The notes beneath the pieces were generated by a model that was not told the origin of the DNA, searched no databases, and saw only the letters and a program-made list of their open reading frames with translations. Made by a program: the position numbers and the translations under genes. A stretch of DNA of 64,000 bases from Janthinobacterium fluminis (GTDB lineage Bacteria; Pseudomonadota; Gammaproteobacteria; Burkholderiales; Burkholderiaceae_D): NCBI RefSeq assembly GCF_028595325.1, contig NZ_JAQQXR010000004.1:372001-436000 (forward strand), written 5' to 3'. The stretch's first letter is position 1; each line of letters starts with the position of its first letter. Shown piece by piece: positions 48,194 through 57,668 of this stretch.

Positions 48194-49294
48194 TTAGGGG
48201 CGGCGCGGGCCAGTGTTGCGTGGCGGCCTCGTTCCGCTGCCGGAAGGGCGGGCGCTGCCGCCGGCCGGGCGGGCGCCGCTGCCGCCCGGGCGGCCGGCGC
48301 CGGCGGCATCGCGCGGCGCGGCGCCGGGCTGGCGCAGCGAACCGCCGACCCGCGGCATGGACGACAAAGCCCGCACCGGACCGGTGCCGGTGCCGGTGCC
48401 GCGCATCGGCCCCGAACCGACTTCCAGCACGAACTTGGCGCCCTCGTCGCGGCCCAGCACCTTGACCAGATACGGCATCACTTCACGCAACATCGGCTCC
48501 AGGGTGTACGGCGGATTAATCACATACATGCCGCTGCTGTGCAAGCCGAAGCCGTCGGGCGCCGGCGTATTCACCGTCAAGGTCACATGCAACCAATTCG
48601 TCGCCGGCAACTGGCTGAGCTTGGAGGCGAACTGGCGCGACTCCATGCGCTGCAACAGCGGATACCAGACGGCGTAAGTGCCGGTCGGGAAACGTTGCAA
48701 GGCATCGGCCAAGGTATCCTTCACCTTGCGGTAATCCATCTTGTCTTCATAGGGCGGATCGATCAACACCAGCGCGCGGCGCGACGGCGGCGGCAACAAA
48801 GCCTTCAAACCGAGGAAACCGTCGGCCTTGCTAATCATCACGCGGCGGCCGCGCGCGCTCGGACGCTGGCCCTGCTCGGCGGCGTGCGCCTCCACCTTGC
48901 GGAAATTATCGGCGAGGATCTTCGCGTCGGCCGGATGCAACTCGAACAGGCGCAAACGGTCCTCCTCGCGCATCACCTTATCGGCGCAATACGGCGAGCC
49001 GGGGTAATAGCGCATCTTCCCGCTCGGATTCATCGCCTTCACCAAATTCACATACTCGGCCAAGGCTGGCGGCAAATCGCTGCGGTCCCACAGCGGCGCG
49101 ATGCCCGTCTCATACTCCGCGTTCTTCGACGCATAACCGCCGTCGAGGGCATACACGCCGGCGCCCGAATGGGTATCGATATAACTATAGGCAGTATCCT
49201 TCTGATTCAAATACTGCAGCAGCTGGATCTGCACAAAATGCTTCAACACATCGGCGTGATTACCAGCGTGAAAGGCGTGGCGGTAACTCAACAT
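48194..49294 (-). CDS. rlmJ: 23S rRNA (adenine(2030)-N(6))-methyltransferase
   Basis: A 366-residue enzyme that methylates A2030 of 23S rRNA. It has HAGNHADVLKHFV, the SAM-binding YIDTHSGAGVYAL and the catalytic VLIDPPYEDK. The catalytic core ends near residue 290 (KFVLEVGSGPM). Residues about 295-366 are an extra Gly/Pro/Arg/Ser-rich tail (e.g. RPGGSGARPAGGSARPSG) not present in E. coli RlmJ of 280 residues. The tail resembles a basic disordered RNA-binding extension. Confidence 0.93.
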   Translation of the reverse strand: MLSYRHAFHAGNHADVLKHFVQIQLLQYLNQKDTAYSYIDTHSGAGVYALDGGYASKNAEYETGIAPLWDRSDLPPALAEYVNLVKAMNPSGKMRYYPGSPYCADKVMREEDRLRLFELHPADAKILADNFRKVEAHAAEQGQRPSARGRRVMISKADGFLGLKALLPPPSRRALVLIDPPYEDKMDYRKVKDTLADALQRFPTGTYAVWYPLLQRMESRQFASKLSQLPATNWLHVTLTVNTPAPDGFGLHSSGMYVINPPYTLEPMLREVMPYLVKVLGRDEGAKFVLEVGSGPMRGTGTGTGPVRALSSMPRVGGSLRQPGAAPRDAAGAGRPGGSGARPAGGSARPSGSGTRPPRNTGPRRP

Positions 49295-49447
49295 AAGCTA
49301 GGAAATTCCATAAAAAGAAACGATCGGGTGGCGCTGCGGCTCCCGCCAGGCGAGGCATCGGAGAGATGAACAAGAAACAGCAAAGGACAGCGAAAACAGC
49401 GCGTAATTACCAGCATTATCCACTAGAAAGACCCGCAACACCAAAAA

Positions 49448-49520
49448 CCCCTGGGGTCAGGTCTAGACATGACGGTTTTCCGCTCGCCAACAATGGGGTC
49501 AGGTCTAGACATGGCGGTTT
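49448..49520 (+). repeat. Left end: REP-like doublet
   Basis: Two direct copies of GGGGTCAGGTCTAGACATG(A/G) start at 49453 and 49495; both contain the near-palindrome TCAGGTCTAGACATGA. The second copy overlaps the transposase stop codon by two bases. Confidence 0.85.
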
Positions 49521-50370
49521 AGCGCTGAAATTGTATGATTTTCCCCACAGTGGAACGGTGCATGCCTGTCGCGCGGGCAATGTCGGACTTGGAGTAGTGG
49601 AAATCCAGGTGTGCGCTGCGTATCAACTCGTCGCGGGCCGGCTTGTCGTCGGCGCCGGCCTGGCCCAGTATTGCCGCCAAGCCGGGGCGGAAGGCGAAGC
49701 GCTGTGCCGCGGAAATATCGGGCGGCACACATTTTTCCTCGATGCGCGGGCGCATGGCCGCGACGAAGGCATCGGCGCCCAGCAAGACCTGGCCCTTTAA
49801 GGCAAACCAGGGCGAGGCCTCGCCGAGCCCTTGCGCGACGAAGGCCGCATATTTGCGTGCGGCGAGTCCGGCATCGTCGTCGAACTGGCTCAGCAGCCAG
49901 CGCACGCGCAACCAGTGCGGCACGTGCGCCGCGCCGCTGGTGGCGCGGTAACTGCTCCACGGATAATCCGCCGCCGCAGGCACCATCAAGGCGCGCACCG
50001 GATTGAGCACGATGTAGCGGCACAACTCCAGCAGATAGCTGTCCCTGTCCACCAGGATAGACTTGAAGCGGCCCTGAAACACATGGCCGACGCGCTCATG
50101 CCGCCAATTGAACCACTGCGTGTAGTTGCCGTTCAAATGCCGCATGCCGGCGGACAGATTCGCGGCCGGGGTTTCCAGCATCAAATGGTAATGGTTGCCC
50201 ATCAAACAGTAGGCATGGCAAATCCAGCCGAAACGGTCGACGCACTCCTCCAGCAAGCGACAAAATTGATGCCTGTCGCCATCGACCAGAAAGACCGGCG
50301 CGTGGTCGTTGCCGCGCGACGTCACATGGTAGATGGCTCCGGGATATTCAATGCGCAATGGTCGGCTCAT
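49519..50370 (-). CDS. REP-associated tyrosine transposase (RAYT, Y1/IS200-like)
   Basis: A 283-residue single-domain nuclease that would act on REP-type DNA. It starts MSRPLRIEYPGAIYHVTSRG, has the HUH metal motif GNHYHLMLET near residue 61, and the nucleophile Tyr in the helix SYLLELCRYIVLNPVRA. The C-terminal region (SKSDIARATGMHRSTVGKI) looks like a helix-turn-helix. Its stop codon overlaps the left REP copy; the right REP pair lies about 105 bp before its start. Confidence 0.95.
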   Translation of the reverse strand: MSRPLRIEYPGAIYHVTSRGNDHAPVFLVDGDRHQFCRLLEECVDRFGWICHAYCLMGNHYHLMLETPAANLSAGMRHLNGNYTQWFNWRHERVGHVFQGRFKSILVDRDSYLLELCRYIVLNPVRALMVPAAADYPWSSYRATSGAAHVPHWLRVRWLLSQFDDDAGLAARKYAAFVAQGLGEASPWFALKGQVLLGADAFVAAMRPRIEEKCVPPDISAAQRFAFRPGLAAILGQAGADDKPARDELIRSAHLDFHYSKSDIARATGMHRSTVGKIIQFQR

Positions 50371-50475
50371 GGCGTCAGTCTAGCGAGCGAAACCCTATGC
50401 GCAAGCGCAGTCACGGCAAGGTTTGATCTAGGCACAGTGCGCAAGGACAGTTACCGGCCGCAACTTGAGCGGAAA

Positions 50476-50548
50476 AAACCGCCATGTCTAGACCTGACCC
50501 CATTGTTGGTGAGGGGAAAACCGTCATGTCTAGACCTGACCCCAGGGG
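50476..50548 (-). repeat. Right end: inverted REP-like doublet
   Basis: This is the reverse complement of the left end with two mismatches, both in the linker between the two core copies (50476-50501 and 50517-50543). Confidence 0.85.
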
Positions 50549-50558
50549 TGGGGGCGAG

Positions 50559-50591
50559 AAAAAGCCGCCCGGAACTTGCGTTCGGGCGGCT
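50559..50591 (-). terminator. Intrinsic terminator of aceA
   Basis: On the minus strand AGCCGCCCG and CGGGCGGCT pair around an 11-nt loop and run into TTTTT. It lies 30 nt after the aceA stop. Confidence 0.88.
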
Positions 50592-50620
50592 ATTCGCGGG
50601 GCAGGCGCCCCGCCGCGCGA

Positions 50621-51919
50621 TCAGGCGACTTTTTTGGCGTCGAAGAATTGTTCGTCTTCGGTCGAGCCGTGCAGGGCCGTCGTCGAGCTCTGCCCTTGCT
50701 GGATGGCTTGGGTGACGGCGTCGAAGTAGCCGGTGCCCACTTCGCGCTGGTGTTTGACGGCCGTGAAGCCTTTTTCGGCCGCGGCAAATTCGGCTTCTTG
50801 CAGTTCGACGAAGGCGCTCATCTGGTGGCGGGCGTAGCCGTGCGCCAGATTGAACATGCCGTAGTTCAGCGCGTGGAAGCCAGCCAGGGTGATGAACTGG
50901 AATTTGTAGCCCATGGCGCCCAGTTCTTTCTGGAATTTGGCGATGGTGGCGTCGTCCAGGTTCTTTTTCCAGTTGAATGAGGGCGAGCAGTTGTAGGCCA
51001 GCATTTTGCCAGGGAATTTGGCGTGCACGGCTTCGGCGAATTTTTTCGCGAAGGCCAGGTCCGGCTTGCCCGTTTCGCACCAGACGAGGTCGGCATACGG
51101 GGCGTAGGCCAGGGCGCGCGAGATCGCCTGGTCGATGCCCGGACGGGTTTTGTAGAAGCCTTCGACGGTCCGCTCGCCGGTGCAGAATGGGCGGTCGTTG
51201 TCGTCTACGTCGGAGGTCAAGAGGTCGGCCGCTTCGGCGTCGGTGCGGGCGATCACCAGCGTCGAGGTGCCCATGACGTCGGCCGCCAGCCGCGCCGCCG
51301 TCAGTTTTTCCACCGCTTCGCGCGATGGCACCAGGACTTTGCCGCCCATGTGGCCGCATTTTTTGACGGACGCCAGCTGGTCTTCGAAGTGGACGCCGGC
51401 GGCGCCCGCGTCGATCATCGATTTCATCAGTTCGTAGGCGTTGAGCACGCCGCCAAAGCCCGCTTCGGCGTCGGCAACGATGGGGGCGAAGAAGTCGATG
51501 TCGTCTTTGCCTTCGGACCATTGGATCTGGTCGGCGCGGGTGAAGGTGTTGTTGATGCGCTTGACGACGGTTGGCACGGAGTTGGCCGGGTACAGCGATT
51601 GGTCAGGGTACATTTCGCCGGCGTTGTTGGCGTCGCCGGCAACTTGCCAGCCCGACAGGTAGATCGCTTTCAAGCCGGCTTTGACTTGTTGCATGGCCTG
51701 GTTGCCCGTCAGCGCGCCCAGGGCGTTGACGAAGGGTTCGTTGTTGACCAGGTCCCACAATTTTTCGGCGCCGCGCTTGGCCAGGGTGTGCTCGATCTGC
51801 AGCGAGCCACGCAGACGCACGACGTCGTCGGCCGTGTAGTTGCGCACGATGCCTTTCCATCGCGGGTTGCTGTCCCAGTCTTTTTGCAGGGCTGCTACTT
51901 GCTGTTCACGAGTTGCCAT
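50621..51919 (-). CDS. aceA: Isocitrate lyase
   Basis: A 432-residue enzyme of the glyoxylate shunt that splits isocitrate to succinate and glyoxylate. The active-site signature [13 protein letters not shown] is present near residue 190, with [18 protein letters not shown] and [18 protein letters not shown]. Length fits the family. It is monocistronic: a terminator follows, and a palindrome (52003-52014) lies upstream. Malate synthase is not in the window. Confidence 0.98.
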   Translation of the reverse strand: MATREQQVAALQKDWDSNPRWKGIVRNYTADDVVRLRGSLQIEHTLAKRGAEKLWDLVNNEPFVNALGALTGNQAMQQVKAGLKAIYLSGWQVAGDANNAGEMYPDQSLYPANSVPTVVKRINNTFTRADQIQWSEGKDDIDFFAPIVADAEAGFGGVLNAYELMKSMIDAGAAGVHFEDQLASVKKCGHMGGKVLVPSREAVEKLTAARLAADVMGTSTLVIARTDAEAADLLTSDVDDNDRPFCTGERTVEGFYKTRPGIDQAISRALAYAPYADLVWCETGKPDLAFAKKFAEAVHAKFPGKMLAYNCSPSFNWKKNLDDATIAKFQKELGAMGYKFQFITLAGFHALNYGMFNLAHGYARHQMSAFVELQEAEFAAAEKGFTAVKHQREVGTGYFDAVTQAIQQGQSSTTALHGSTEDEQFFDAKKVA

Positions 51920-52422
51920 GGTGCTCTCCTAATTGACATACAAAGTTAAAAAACGAAATCCGTTAGACAAATAATAGGCCCATTTGTGCGAAGCAGCAAG
52001 ACTCTTATATAAGACATATAAGTAAAATATTTTCCTTTAATTTCAATGATTTAAAATTCATTTTTTGCGATGCGAAATGTTATTTCTTGAGATGGGAGAA
52101 AATGAGCCAGTGCCGGCAGGCCACTTTCCACATCGTGAAACGGCGCAAGCGCATCGTGAAAAAACGCCCCGCTTTGGCGGCGGCCGCGTAAAAAAAACAA
52201 CACTCGGCGGACCGGCGCGCCAGCCCGGCGCCGCCCTTGGCGGCCCGTCCCGGCATGCGGCGCGGCCGATGTTGCAAGAAAGCAGCAACCAAAAAAATAG
52301 TGCTGAATAAAAACCAACATTATGTTCTTTTTGGAAAGTACGTGATACTCTTTGCAATAACACTTGATGCAGATCAATCTTTAACCGCCGCCCCCACCCC
52401 CACCCGCCCAAAAGGAAATATC
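51920..52422. other. 503-bp divergent regulatory region, aceA / PEP-CTERM gene
   Basis: No gene can be supported here. The left part (51940-52075) is AT-rich and holds the aceA promoter region with a 12-bp palindrome. The right part (52080-52420) is GC-rich up to about 52290, then AT-rich before the PEP-CTERM gene; short open frames here have no family features. Confidence 0.6.
52003..52014. promoter_or_regulatory. Candidate operator upstream of aceA
   Basis: TCTTATATAAGA is a perfect 12-bp palindrome about 85 bp upstream of the aceA start and is followed by a second half-site-like ATATAAG. It could bind a dimeric regulator of the GntR or related type. The regulator is not identified. Confidence 0.5.
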
Positions 52423-53010
52423 ATGCTGAAGAAAATTCCCGCCGCCATCGCCTCTGCGGCCATCCTCGCCAGCCTGGCCGCCGCCCCTGCGTCCGCCGCC
52501 TTGACCCTTGGCTCCGTCGCGTGCACCTCGTCGGCCGTCACGACGGCGCAGCCAGGCTATACCGGCTGCCTCGGTTCGTTCACCGGCAATATGGATAACC
52601 AGCTCAGCAGCATCTACAGCGCGATTGCGTCCGGCTTTGGCTTGAGCACCAATACCTATTTCGCCAGCCAGCAGTTCGCCACGGTGGGCAATCCCTTCTC
52701 GGCGGATGCGGGCGCGCTGGACAACGGCACCATCTCGTTCGACACGGCACAGGCCGGCGTCTTCGTCATCGGCTTGAAGCAAGCCAATGCGTTTTCGCTG
52801 TACCGCTTCGACGGCAGCCTGGTCGCCGGCGGCATTTCGAGCATTTCCTATGACAGCAATGGCGTTAAGAAAAATGGCGGCACGATTCTGTCGCACGCCG
52901 GCTTCTTCGGCTCGCCAGTGAGCGCGGTGCCGGAAGCGGATACCTATGCGATGCTGCTGGCCGGCCTGGGCATGATCGGTTTCATCGCGCGCCGCCGTAA
53001 AGCGCAGTAA
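52423..53010 (+). CDS. PEP-CTERM sorting-domain protein
   Basis: A 195-residue exported protein with signal peptide (MLKKIPAAIASAAIL...AAPASA), a Ser/Gly/Asn-rich body, and the C-terminal sorting signal VPEADTYAMLLAGLGM followed by IARRRK. This tail is recognised by exosortase systems that accompany exopolysaccharide production. Here the usual VPEP reads VPEA. ATG at 52423 has AAAGGA before it. The exosortase itself is not in the window. Confidence 0.92.
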   Translation: MLKKIPAAIASAAILASLAAAPASAALTLGSVACTSSAVTTAQPGYTGCLGSFTGNMDNQLSSIYSAIASGFGLSTNTYFASQQFATVGNPFSADAGALDNGTISFDTAQAGVFVIGLKQANAFSLYRFDGSLVAGGISSISYDSNGVKKNGGTILSHAGFFGSPVSAVPEADTYAMLLAGLGMIGFIARRRKAQ

Positions 53011-53033
53011 GACCCGCGGCGGCTTTGCCGCGC

Positions 53034-53074
53034 AAAAAAATGCCCCGACATGCATTGTGCGGGGCATTTTTTTC
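53034..53074. terminator. Bidirectional intrinsic terminator
   Basis: A-tract, ATGCCCCG, a short loop, CGGGGCAT and T-tract read the same on both strands. It separates the convergent PEP-CTERM and rraA genes and can end both transcripts. Confidence 0.9.
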
Positions 53075-53096
53075 GTCTGGCGCCCAGGGCGCCGCT

Positions 53097-53591
53097 TCAG
53101 CTGAGCTTCTGTTGCGCCACCAGCACGCCGTCGGCGTCGGCGTAAATCCAGTCGCCCGGATTGACCGGCACGCCGCAGATGTGGACGCGGACGTTGCGTT
53201 CCCCCGCGCCCTTCTTGGCGCTCTTTTGCGGATGGGCGGCCAGCGCCCTGACGCCGATTTCGCAGGCGTCGATTTCCTCGCTGTCGCGGATGCAGCCGTC
53301 GACGACGATGCCGCTCCAGCCGTTGTCCTGGGCCAGCAGGCCCAACTGGCCGCCGACCAGCGCCCTGCGCAGGCTGCCGCCGCCGTCGATGACGAGCACG
53401 TGGCCGTTGCCCGGCGTTTCCAGCGTGGCGCGCACCAGGGCGTTGTCCTCGAATACCTTCAGGGTCGTGACGCGGCCGAAGAAGCGGCGGTGTTTGCCGA
53501 AGTGGCGGAACAGCGGCGGCAGCACGGCCAGCCTGCCGTCTTCCAGCAAGAGGGCATGGTCATCGCACAGGTCGGTGGTGGCAAAAGTCAT
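53097..53591 (-). CDS. rraA: RraA family protein (ribonuclease E activity regulator)
   Basis: A 164-residue protein, start [12 protein letters not shown], with [18 protein letters not shown] and [14 protein letters not shown], the RraA fold motifs. E. coli RraA inhibits RNase E; members of the family can also be aldolases (HMG aldolase type), so function is probable rather than certain. A longer frame runs upstream antisense or in another frame through the transporter gene and was rejected. It ends at a bidirectional terminator. Confidence 0.93.
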   Translation of the reverse strand: MTFATTDLCDDHALLLEDGRLAVLPPLFRHFGKHRRFFGRVTTLKVFEDNALVRATLETPGNGHVLVIDGGGSLRRALVGGQLGLLAQDNGWSGIVVDGCIRDSEEIDACEIGVRALAAHPQKSAKKGAGERNVRVHICGVPVNPGDWIYADADGVLVAQQKLS

Positions 53592-53626
53592 GGTCGGGTC
53601 CGCGAAGTGGTCAGGTGCGCACAATT

Positions 53627-54832
53627 CTATGCTTTTTGCAGTTGCAATGCGCGGGTTTTGCCGCCCAGGCCCACGGCCGTGACGATGGCCAGCGCCTGGA
53701 ACACGGCGATGCAGATGAAGACCCAGGCCGGGCGGTTGGCGTCCATCAGCGCGCCGAACAGCAGCGGGCCGATGGCCAGGCCGCTGTCGAGGCCGGAGTA
53801 GACGACGCCGTAGACGCGCCCGGTGGCCTGCTTCGGCGCGGCCGCCTTGATCATCAGGTCGCGCGACGGTCCGGCGATGCCGGCCGCGAAGCCGATGGCG
53901 CCCATCAGCACGACTGCGCCCCAGGCCGGCACCAGGGCGCTGGCCAGCAGCAGCGCCAGCAGCGCCGCGCCGGCGAAGGCCCAGGCGATGGTGCGGTCGT
54001 GCTGGCGGCTGTTGGCGGCCAGGAAGCCGCCCAGCAGCATGCCGCCCGCCGACGCCAGCATATAGGCCGTGTAGGCGCTGGTGGCCCAGGCCAGCGACAT
54101 GCCGTACAGCGCCACCAGGCTTACCGAGGCGAAGCTTTGGATGCCGCCCAGCGCGACGGCGGTGACGAGGAAGAAGGCGAAGCACATCCACACCGCTTGC
54201 AGGCGCAGGAAGGCCAGCGCGCCGCCGGTCTGGCCCGGCTGGTGGGCGGCGATGGGGTCGGGCCGCAGCGCCTCGCGGTTCAGGAATAGCAGTAGCAGCA
54301 CGGCGAACGGCAGCGCGGCGGCGCACAGCAGCGCGCTGCGCCAGCCGGCGTGGCCGGCGACGAAGGTGAGGAACAGCGGCGCCGCCGCCCAGCCGAGGTT
54401 GCCGGTGATGCCGTGCACGGAAAAGCCGTGCGCCAGCCGCGCCGCCGACACGCGCTGGTTCAGCAGCGTGTAGTCGGCCGGGTGGAAGACGCCGTTGCCG
54501 ACGCCGGCCAGCATGGCGCCCAGCAGCAGCAACGGGTAGCTACCGGCGCCGGCCAGCAACAGCGCCGACAGGCCCAGCAGGCCGATGCCGCCGAACAGCA
54601 CGGCACGCGCGCCGACGCGGTCAACGACGAAGCCGGCCAGCGCCTGGCAGACGCCGGAGACGACGAAGAAGACCGTCATCAGCAGACCTAATTCGGAATA
54701 AGACAGGCTAAATTCCTGCTTCAGCCACGGAAACAGCGCGGCCAGGATCAGGTGGTAGAAATGGGAAACGCCGTGCGCCAGGCCCACCAGGCCGATCACA
54801 CGCGCATCCTGGCGCAAGTCTGTTGTGCTCAT
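53627..54832 (-). CDS. MFS transporter
   Basis: A 401-residue major-facilitator protein with about 12 hydrophobic helices. N-terminus [19 protein letters not shown]; the A-like loop reads [16 protein letters not shown] at 54832 has AGAGGAA before it. It lies divergent to an AraC-type regulator, 110 bp apart, which suggests regulator and target. The substrate is not readable from sequence. It ends 35 bp before rraA and may share its transcript. Confidence 0.92.
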   Translation of the reverse strand: MSTTDLRQDARVIGLVGLAHGVSHFYHLILAALFPWLKQEFSLSYSELGLLMTVFFVVSGVCQALAGFVVDRVGARAVLFGGIGLLGLSALLLAGAGSYPLLLLGAMLAGVGNGVFHPADYTLLNQRVSAARLAHGFSVHGITGNLGWAAAPLFLTFVAGHAGWRSALLCAAALPFAVLLLLFLNREALRPDPIAAHQPGQTGGALAFLRLQAVWMCFAFFLVTAVALGGIQSFASVSLVALYGMSLAWATSAYTAYMLASAGGMLLGGFLAANSRQHDRTIAWAFAGAALLALLLASALVPAWGAVVLMGAIGFAAGIAGPSRDLMIKAAAPKQATGRVYGVVYSGLDSGLAIGPLLFGALMDANRPAWVFICIAVFQALAIVTAVGLGGKTRALQLQKA

Positions 54833-54942
54833 ACGGTTCCTCTTTTTCTTATCGAAGAGCCAGTTTAATGAGATTGATATCGACTGTTTCAAGATAAAGA
54901 GCCATAATTTATCGCATTAACGCCAACCTCGACCCGGACCCC

Positions 54943-55740
54943 ATGGCCATTCCCATTCTCACCCACAGCCGCCCCTGCCCGCCCAGCAAGCAGCCGACGC
55001 CGCAACGCCCGGTGACGATGCTGGCGCGCGACTTGCCGGCCGACGAGTTCCTCAGCCCGCACCAGCACCCCTGGGGCCAAGTCACGTTCGCGCTGGAGGG
55101 CATGCTGCGCGTGACGGCCATGAACAGCAGCTGGATTGTGCCGCCGCAGCGGGCCATCTGGATCGCGCCGCATGTCGTGCACGGGGTGACGATGCTGGAA
55201 AAGACCCGCCTGCGGCCGCTGTGCATCCTGCCCGAGCGGGCCCCGTTCGCCGACGAATGCAAGGTGCTGGAAGTGTCGGCGCTGCTGCGCGAGCTGATCG
55301 TCGCGCTGGAGCAGCTCGGCCCCGGCGCGGCGCCGGCCCGCGAGGGCATGCTGGCCGAGCTGATACTCGACGAGCTGGCGAACGCGGCGAGCCGCCCCAT
55401 CCGCGTGCCCATGCCGGAGGACAAGCGCCTGAAGGCCCTGTGCGCGGCCCTGATCGACCACCCGGGCGCCAATCTGACTCTGGAGCATTGGGCGCGCCAG
55501 GTCGGCGCGTCCGAGCGCACGCTGGCGCGCCTGTTCGAGCGCGAGCTGGGGCTGACGTTTGGCCAGTGGCGCCAGCAAGTGCGGCTGGCGCACGCGGCGC
55601 CGCTGATCGCCCGCGGCACGCCGCTGTCGCAGGTCGCCGAGGAGCTGGGCTACGCCAGCCAGTCGGCGTTCTCGGCCATGTTCAAGAAGACCTTCGGCAG
55701 CTCGCCGTCGGCCTTTTTCGCCGACGGCCGGGGCGGCTGA
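54943..55740 (+). CDS. AraC-family transcriptional regulator (NimR-like)
   Basis: A 265-residue regulator with an N-terminal cupin (HQHPWGQVTFALEGMLRVTA) and a C-terminal double helix-turn-helix (TLEHWARQVGASERTLARLF, SQVAEELGYASQSAFSAMFKKTFG). The organisation and the divergent MFS gene resemble the E. coli nimR/nimT pair. It probably controls the transporter next door and itself from the shared intergenic region. Confidence 0.92.
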   Translation: MAIPILTHSRPCPPSKQPTPQRPVTMLARDLPADEFLSPHQHPWGQVTFALEGMLRVTAMNSSWIVPPQRAIWIAPHVVHGVTMLEKTRLRPLCILPERAPFADECKVLEVSALLRELIVALEQLGPGAAPAREGMLAELILDELANAASRPIRVPMPEDKRLKALCAALIDHPGANLTLEHWARQVGASERTLARLFERELGLTFGQWRQQVRLAHAAPLIARGTPLSQVAEELGYASQSAFSAMFKKTFGSSPSAFFADGRGG

Positions 55741-55776
55741 GGCGACGCCGGGGGAGCCGGAATCCGGCCCCCTGGC

Positions 55777-57399
55777 TTACAGGTCCGCGCGCAGTTTTCC
55801 GCCGGTGGCATGGCGCGCGGCCGGCAAGGCGTCGCGCGCGCCCGGCAAGGCCCAGACGCTGTTCGAGTCGCCGTTCAGGCCGCGCCGCAGCGTCGCCCGC
55901 GCCATGCGCCAGTACAGCCACGCGGCCAGCAGCGCCACGGCGTCGACGCCGAACACCAGCCACTGGCCGCGCCACAGCGTGCCCAGCAGATGGTCGCCGC
56001 TGGACCAGTAGTTCGCCAGCGGAATGCCGCCCGTCAGCAGCGCGCACAACAGCAGCAATTCGTGGCCGGCGCGCGCCGGCGGCCGCGCAAAGGCCCATGC
56101 CACGCAGAGGAAGAAGGCGGCGTAGTAGCTGCGCTGCTCCCACAGCGCCAGCGCACCCCAGCCCTGCGGCACCAGCTTATTCGCGATGAACATCGCGGAA
56201 ATGCCGGCGATGCAGCCGAGGCAAACGCCCAGCGTCAATTGCGCCATCAAGCGGGTGTTGCGCGGCTGTTCGAGCTGGTTGCGCTTGCGGCGCGCCTCGA
56301 CCCACAGCAAATTGCCGCTGTAGAACAGGAAGGCGCCCGCCAGCCCCAGCACGAAGTACAGCCATTGCATCGCGGCATGGCCGAAATTGCCGTAATGCAG
56401 AACATACAGGGCGCGCAGGAAGGCATTGCCCGGGCTCATGCTGTGCGGCTGCACCACGCGCAACACGGCGCCGTTACTGCCGTTCAAGGCCACGCCGGCC
56501 AGGTTGTTCAGCGTGCGCTCGGCATTGCTGCCGTAGACCTGCACCTGCACGCTGCTGTCGCCGACATGGTCGTAATTCATCGACTTCGCCTGCAAACCGG
56601 GCGCCGCCGCCTGCGCCCGCGCCAGCAACTCGTGGGCCGGCATCAGCGGCGCCCGCTTGCCCGTTTCGACGGGGTGGCTGACCAGACTCAGCTCGGGCTC
56701 GATGATCTTCAGCAGCTTGCCGTCGAAGACGAGGAACTGGAACGGCGCCAGCATCAGGGTGCCGATCGTCATCACCGCCCCGCTCCACGCGAAGATCACG
56801 TGGAAAGGCAGCGACAACATGCCGATGGCATTGTGGGCGTCCTGCCAGAATACCTTCAGGTTCTTGCCAGGCCGCAGCGCAAACAGGCTTTTCAGCAGCG
56901 TCGGCGCGTAGACGATGACGCCGCTGAGCAGGGCCATGCCGTACAGCACGCAGACGAAGCCGATCGCGTATATGCCCCAGGCTTTGGGCAAACCGGCCGT
57001 GTAATGCAGGCGGTAGACCAGCTCGGCCAATTCGGATTTGGCCGCATGCTCGACCAGGGCGCCGTCCGGCGCCAGGCTGAACTGGCGCAACTGCCCGGCT
57101 TGCGGCTTGCGCTCTTCATACCACTCCAGCAGCAGGCGCGGCTCGTCGGCGCTTGGCAACCTCAGGATGAAGTCGTCGGCCGCCGCCGGATGCGCGCGCA
57201 GCACCGCGTCGATCAGCGGCTGGGCCAGCGCCGTCGATTGCGCGGCCACGCCGCGCGCATCGTTGCGCTCCCACTGGTGCAACTGGTCGGTGAACACCGT
57301 GATCGCGCCGGCGTAAAAGGCGATGAACAGGGCCAGCCCGGCGACCAGGCCGACCCAGGTGTGGACCTTCAGGAAAACGCGTAAGGTCGAGGATTTCAT
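55777..57399 (-). CDS. PepSY-associated membrane protein (iron-uptake context)
   Basis: A 540-residue inner-membrane protein with four or more helices. It begins STLRVFLKVHTWVGLVAGLALF, has PepSY-like periplasmic segments, NAIGMLSLPFHVIFAWSGAV and LYVLHYGNFGHAAMQWLYF. Relatives are encoded with TonB-dependent siderophore receptors and may act as ferric-siderophore reductases or uptake helpers. It is the third gene after a Fur-box-like sequence and overlaps the preceding gene by 4 nt. No receptor gene is seen here. Confidence 0.9.
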   Translation of the reverse strand: MKSSTLRVFLKVHTWVGLVAGLALFIAFYAGAITVFTDQLHQWERNDARGVAAQSTALAQPLIDAVLRAHPAAADDFILRLPSADEPRLLLEWYEERKPQAGQLRQFSLAPDGALVEHAAKSELAELVYRLHYTAGLPKAWGIYAIGFVCVLYGMALLSGVIVYAPTLLKSLFALRPGKNLKVFWQDAHNAIGMLSLPFHVIFAWSGAVMTIGTLMLAPFQFLVFDGKLLKIIEPELSLVSHPVETGKRAPLMPAHELLARAQAAAPGLQAKSMNYDHVGDSSVQVQVYGSNAERTLNNLAGVALNGSNGAVLRVVQPHSMSPGNAFLRALYVLHYGNFGHAAMQWLYFVLGLAGAFLFYSGNLLWVEARRKRNQLEQPRNTRLMAQLTLGVCLGCIAGISAMFIANKLVPQGWGALALWEQRSYYAAFFLCVAWAFARPPARAGHELLLLCALLTGGIPLANYWSSGDHLLGTLWRGQWLVFGVDAVALLAAWLYWRMARATLRRGLNGDSNSVWALPGARDALPAARHATGGKLRADL

Positions 57400-57668
57400 G
57401 CGGGCAGACTCACCAGGCCAAATGCTTTAACAAGATACAGCAGCGTGAAAGACAGCAGCGTGGCGCCGCCCATCCAGGCCCAGGCGCGCAGGCCGGTGCG
57501 GAACATGAAAGCGAGGCTCATCACGCCGACCCAGATCGGGAAAAACAGCAGCAGCATCGGCAAGGTGCGCGTGCCTCCGGCGCCCGGCCCGAGCAGCACG
57601 CATAGGCCGACCAGGGCAACGGACAGGGGAAAGCCGAGCAGGACGGCGGCCAGCGATCTACTCCACAT
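57396..57668 (-). CDS. DUF3649-like small membrane protein
   Basis: A 90-residue protein with three hydrophobic helices (SLAAVLLGFPLSVALVGLCV; LLLFFPIWVGVMSLAFMF; WMGGATLLSFTLLYLVKAF). The pattern fits DUF3649 proteins that accompany PepSY and DUF3325 genes in iron-uptake operons. It overlaps the upstream gene by 11 nt and the downstream gene by 4 nt. Confidence 0.8.
   Translation of the reverse strand: MWSRSLAAVLLGFPLSVALVGLCVLLGPGAGGTRTLPMLLLFFPIWVGVMSLAFMFRTGLRAWAWMGGATLLSFTLLYLVKAFGLVSLPA

Larger units (their letters stand above)
49448..50548. mobile_element. REP-associated transposase unit bounded by 73-bp inverted repeats
   Basis: A 1,101-bp unit contains one Y1-type transposase gene and is bounded by near-identical inverted repeats (71 of 73 positions agree). 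Each end holds two direct copies of a 26-27-nt element with core GGTCTAGACATG. I see no clear target-site duplication. This is the pattern of a RAYT gene with its own REP doublets rather than a standard insertion sequence. Confidence 0.85.

Noticed and set aside
52051-52411. Short overlapping frames on both strands in the aceA/PEP-CTERM gap
   Set aside because: They overlap one another in several frames, lack ribosome sites and domains, and cover the promoter region.
53097-54326. A 409-codon version of rraA
   Set aside because: The extra N-terminal part overlaps the transporter gene in another frame and has no domain; the start MTFATTDL fits RraA.
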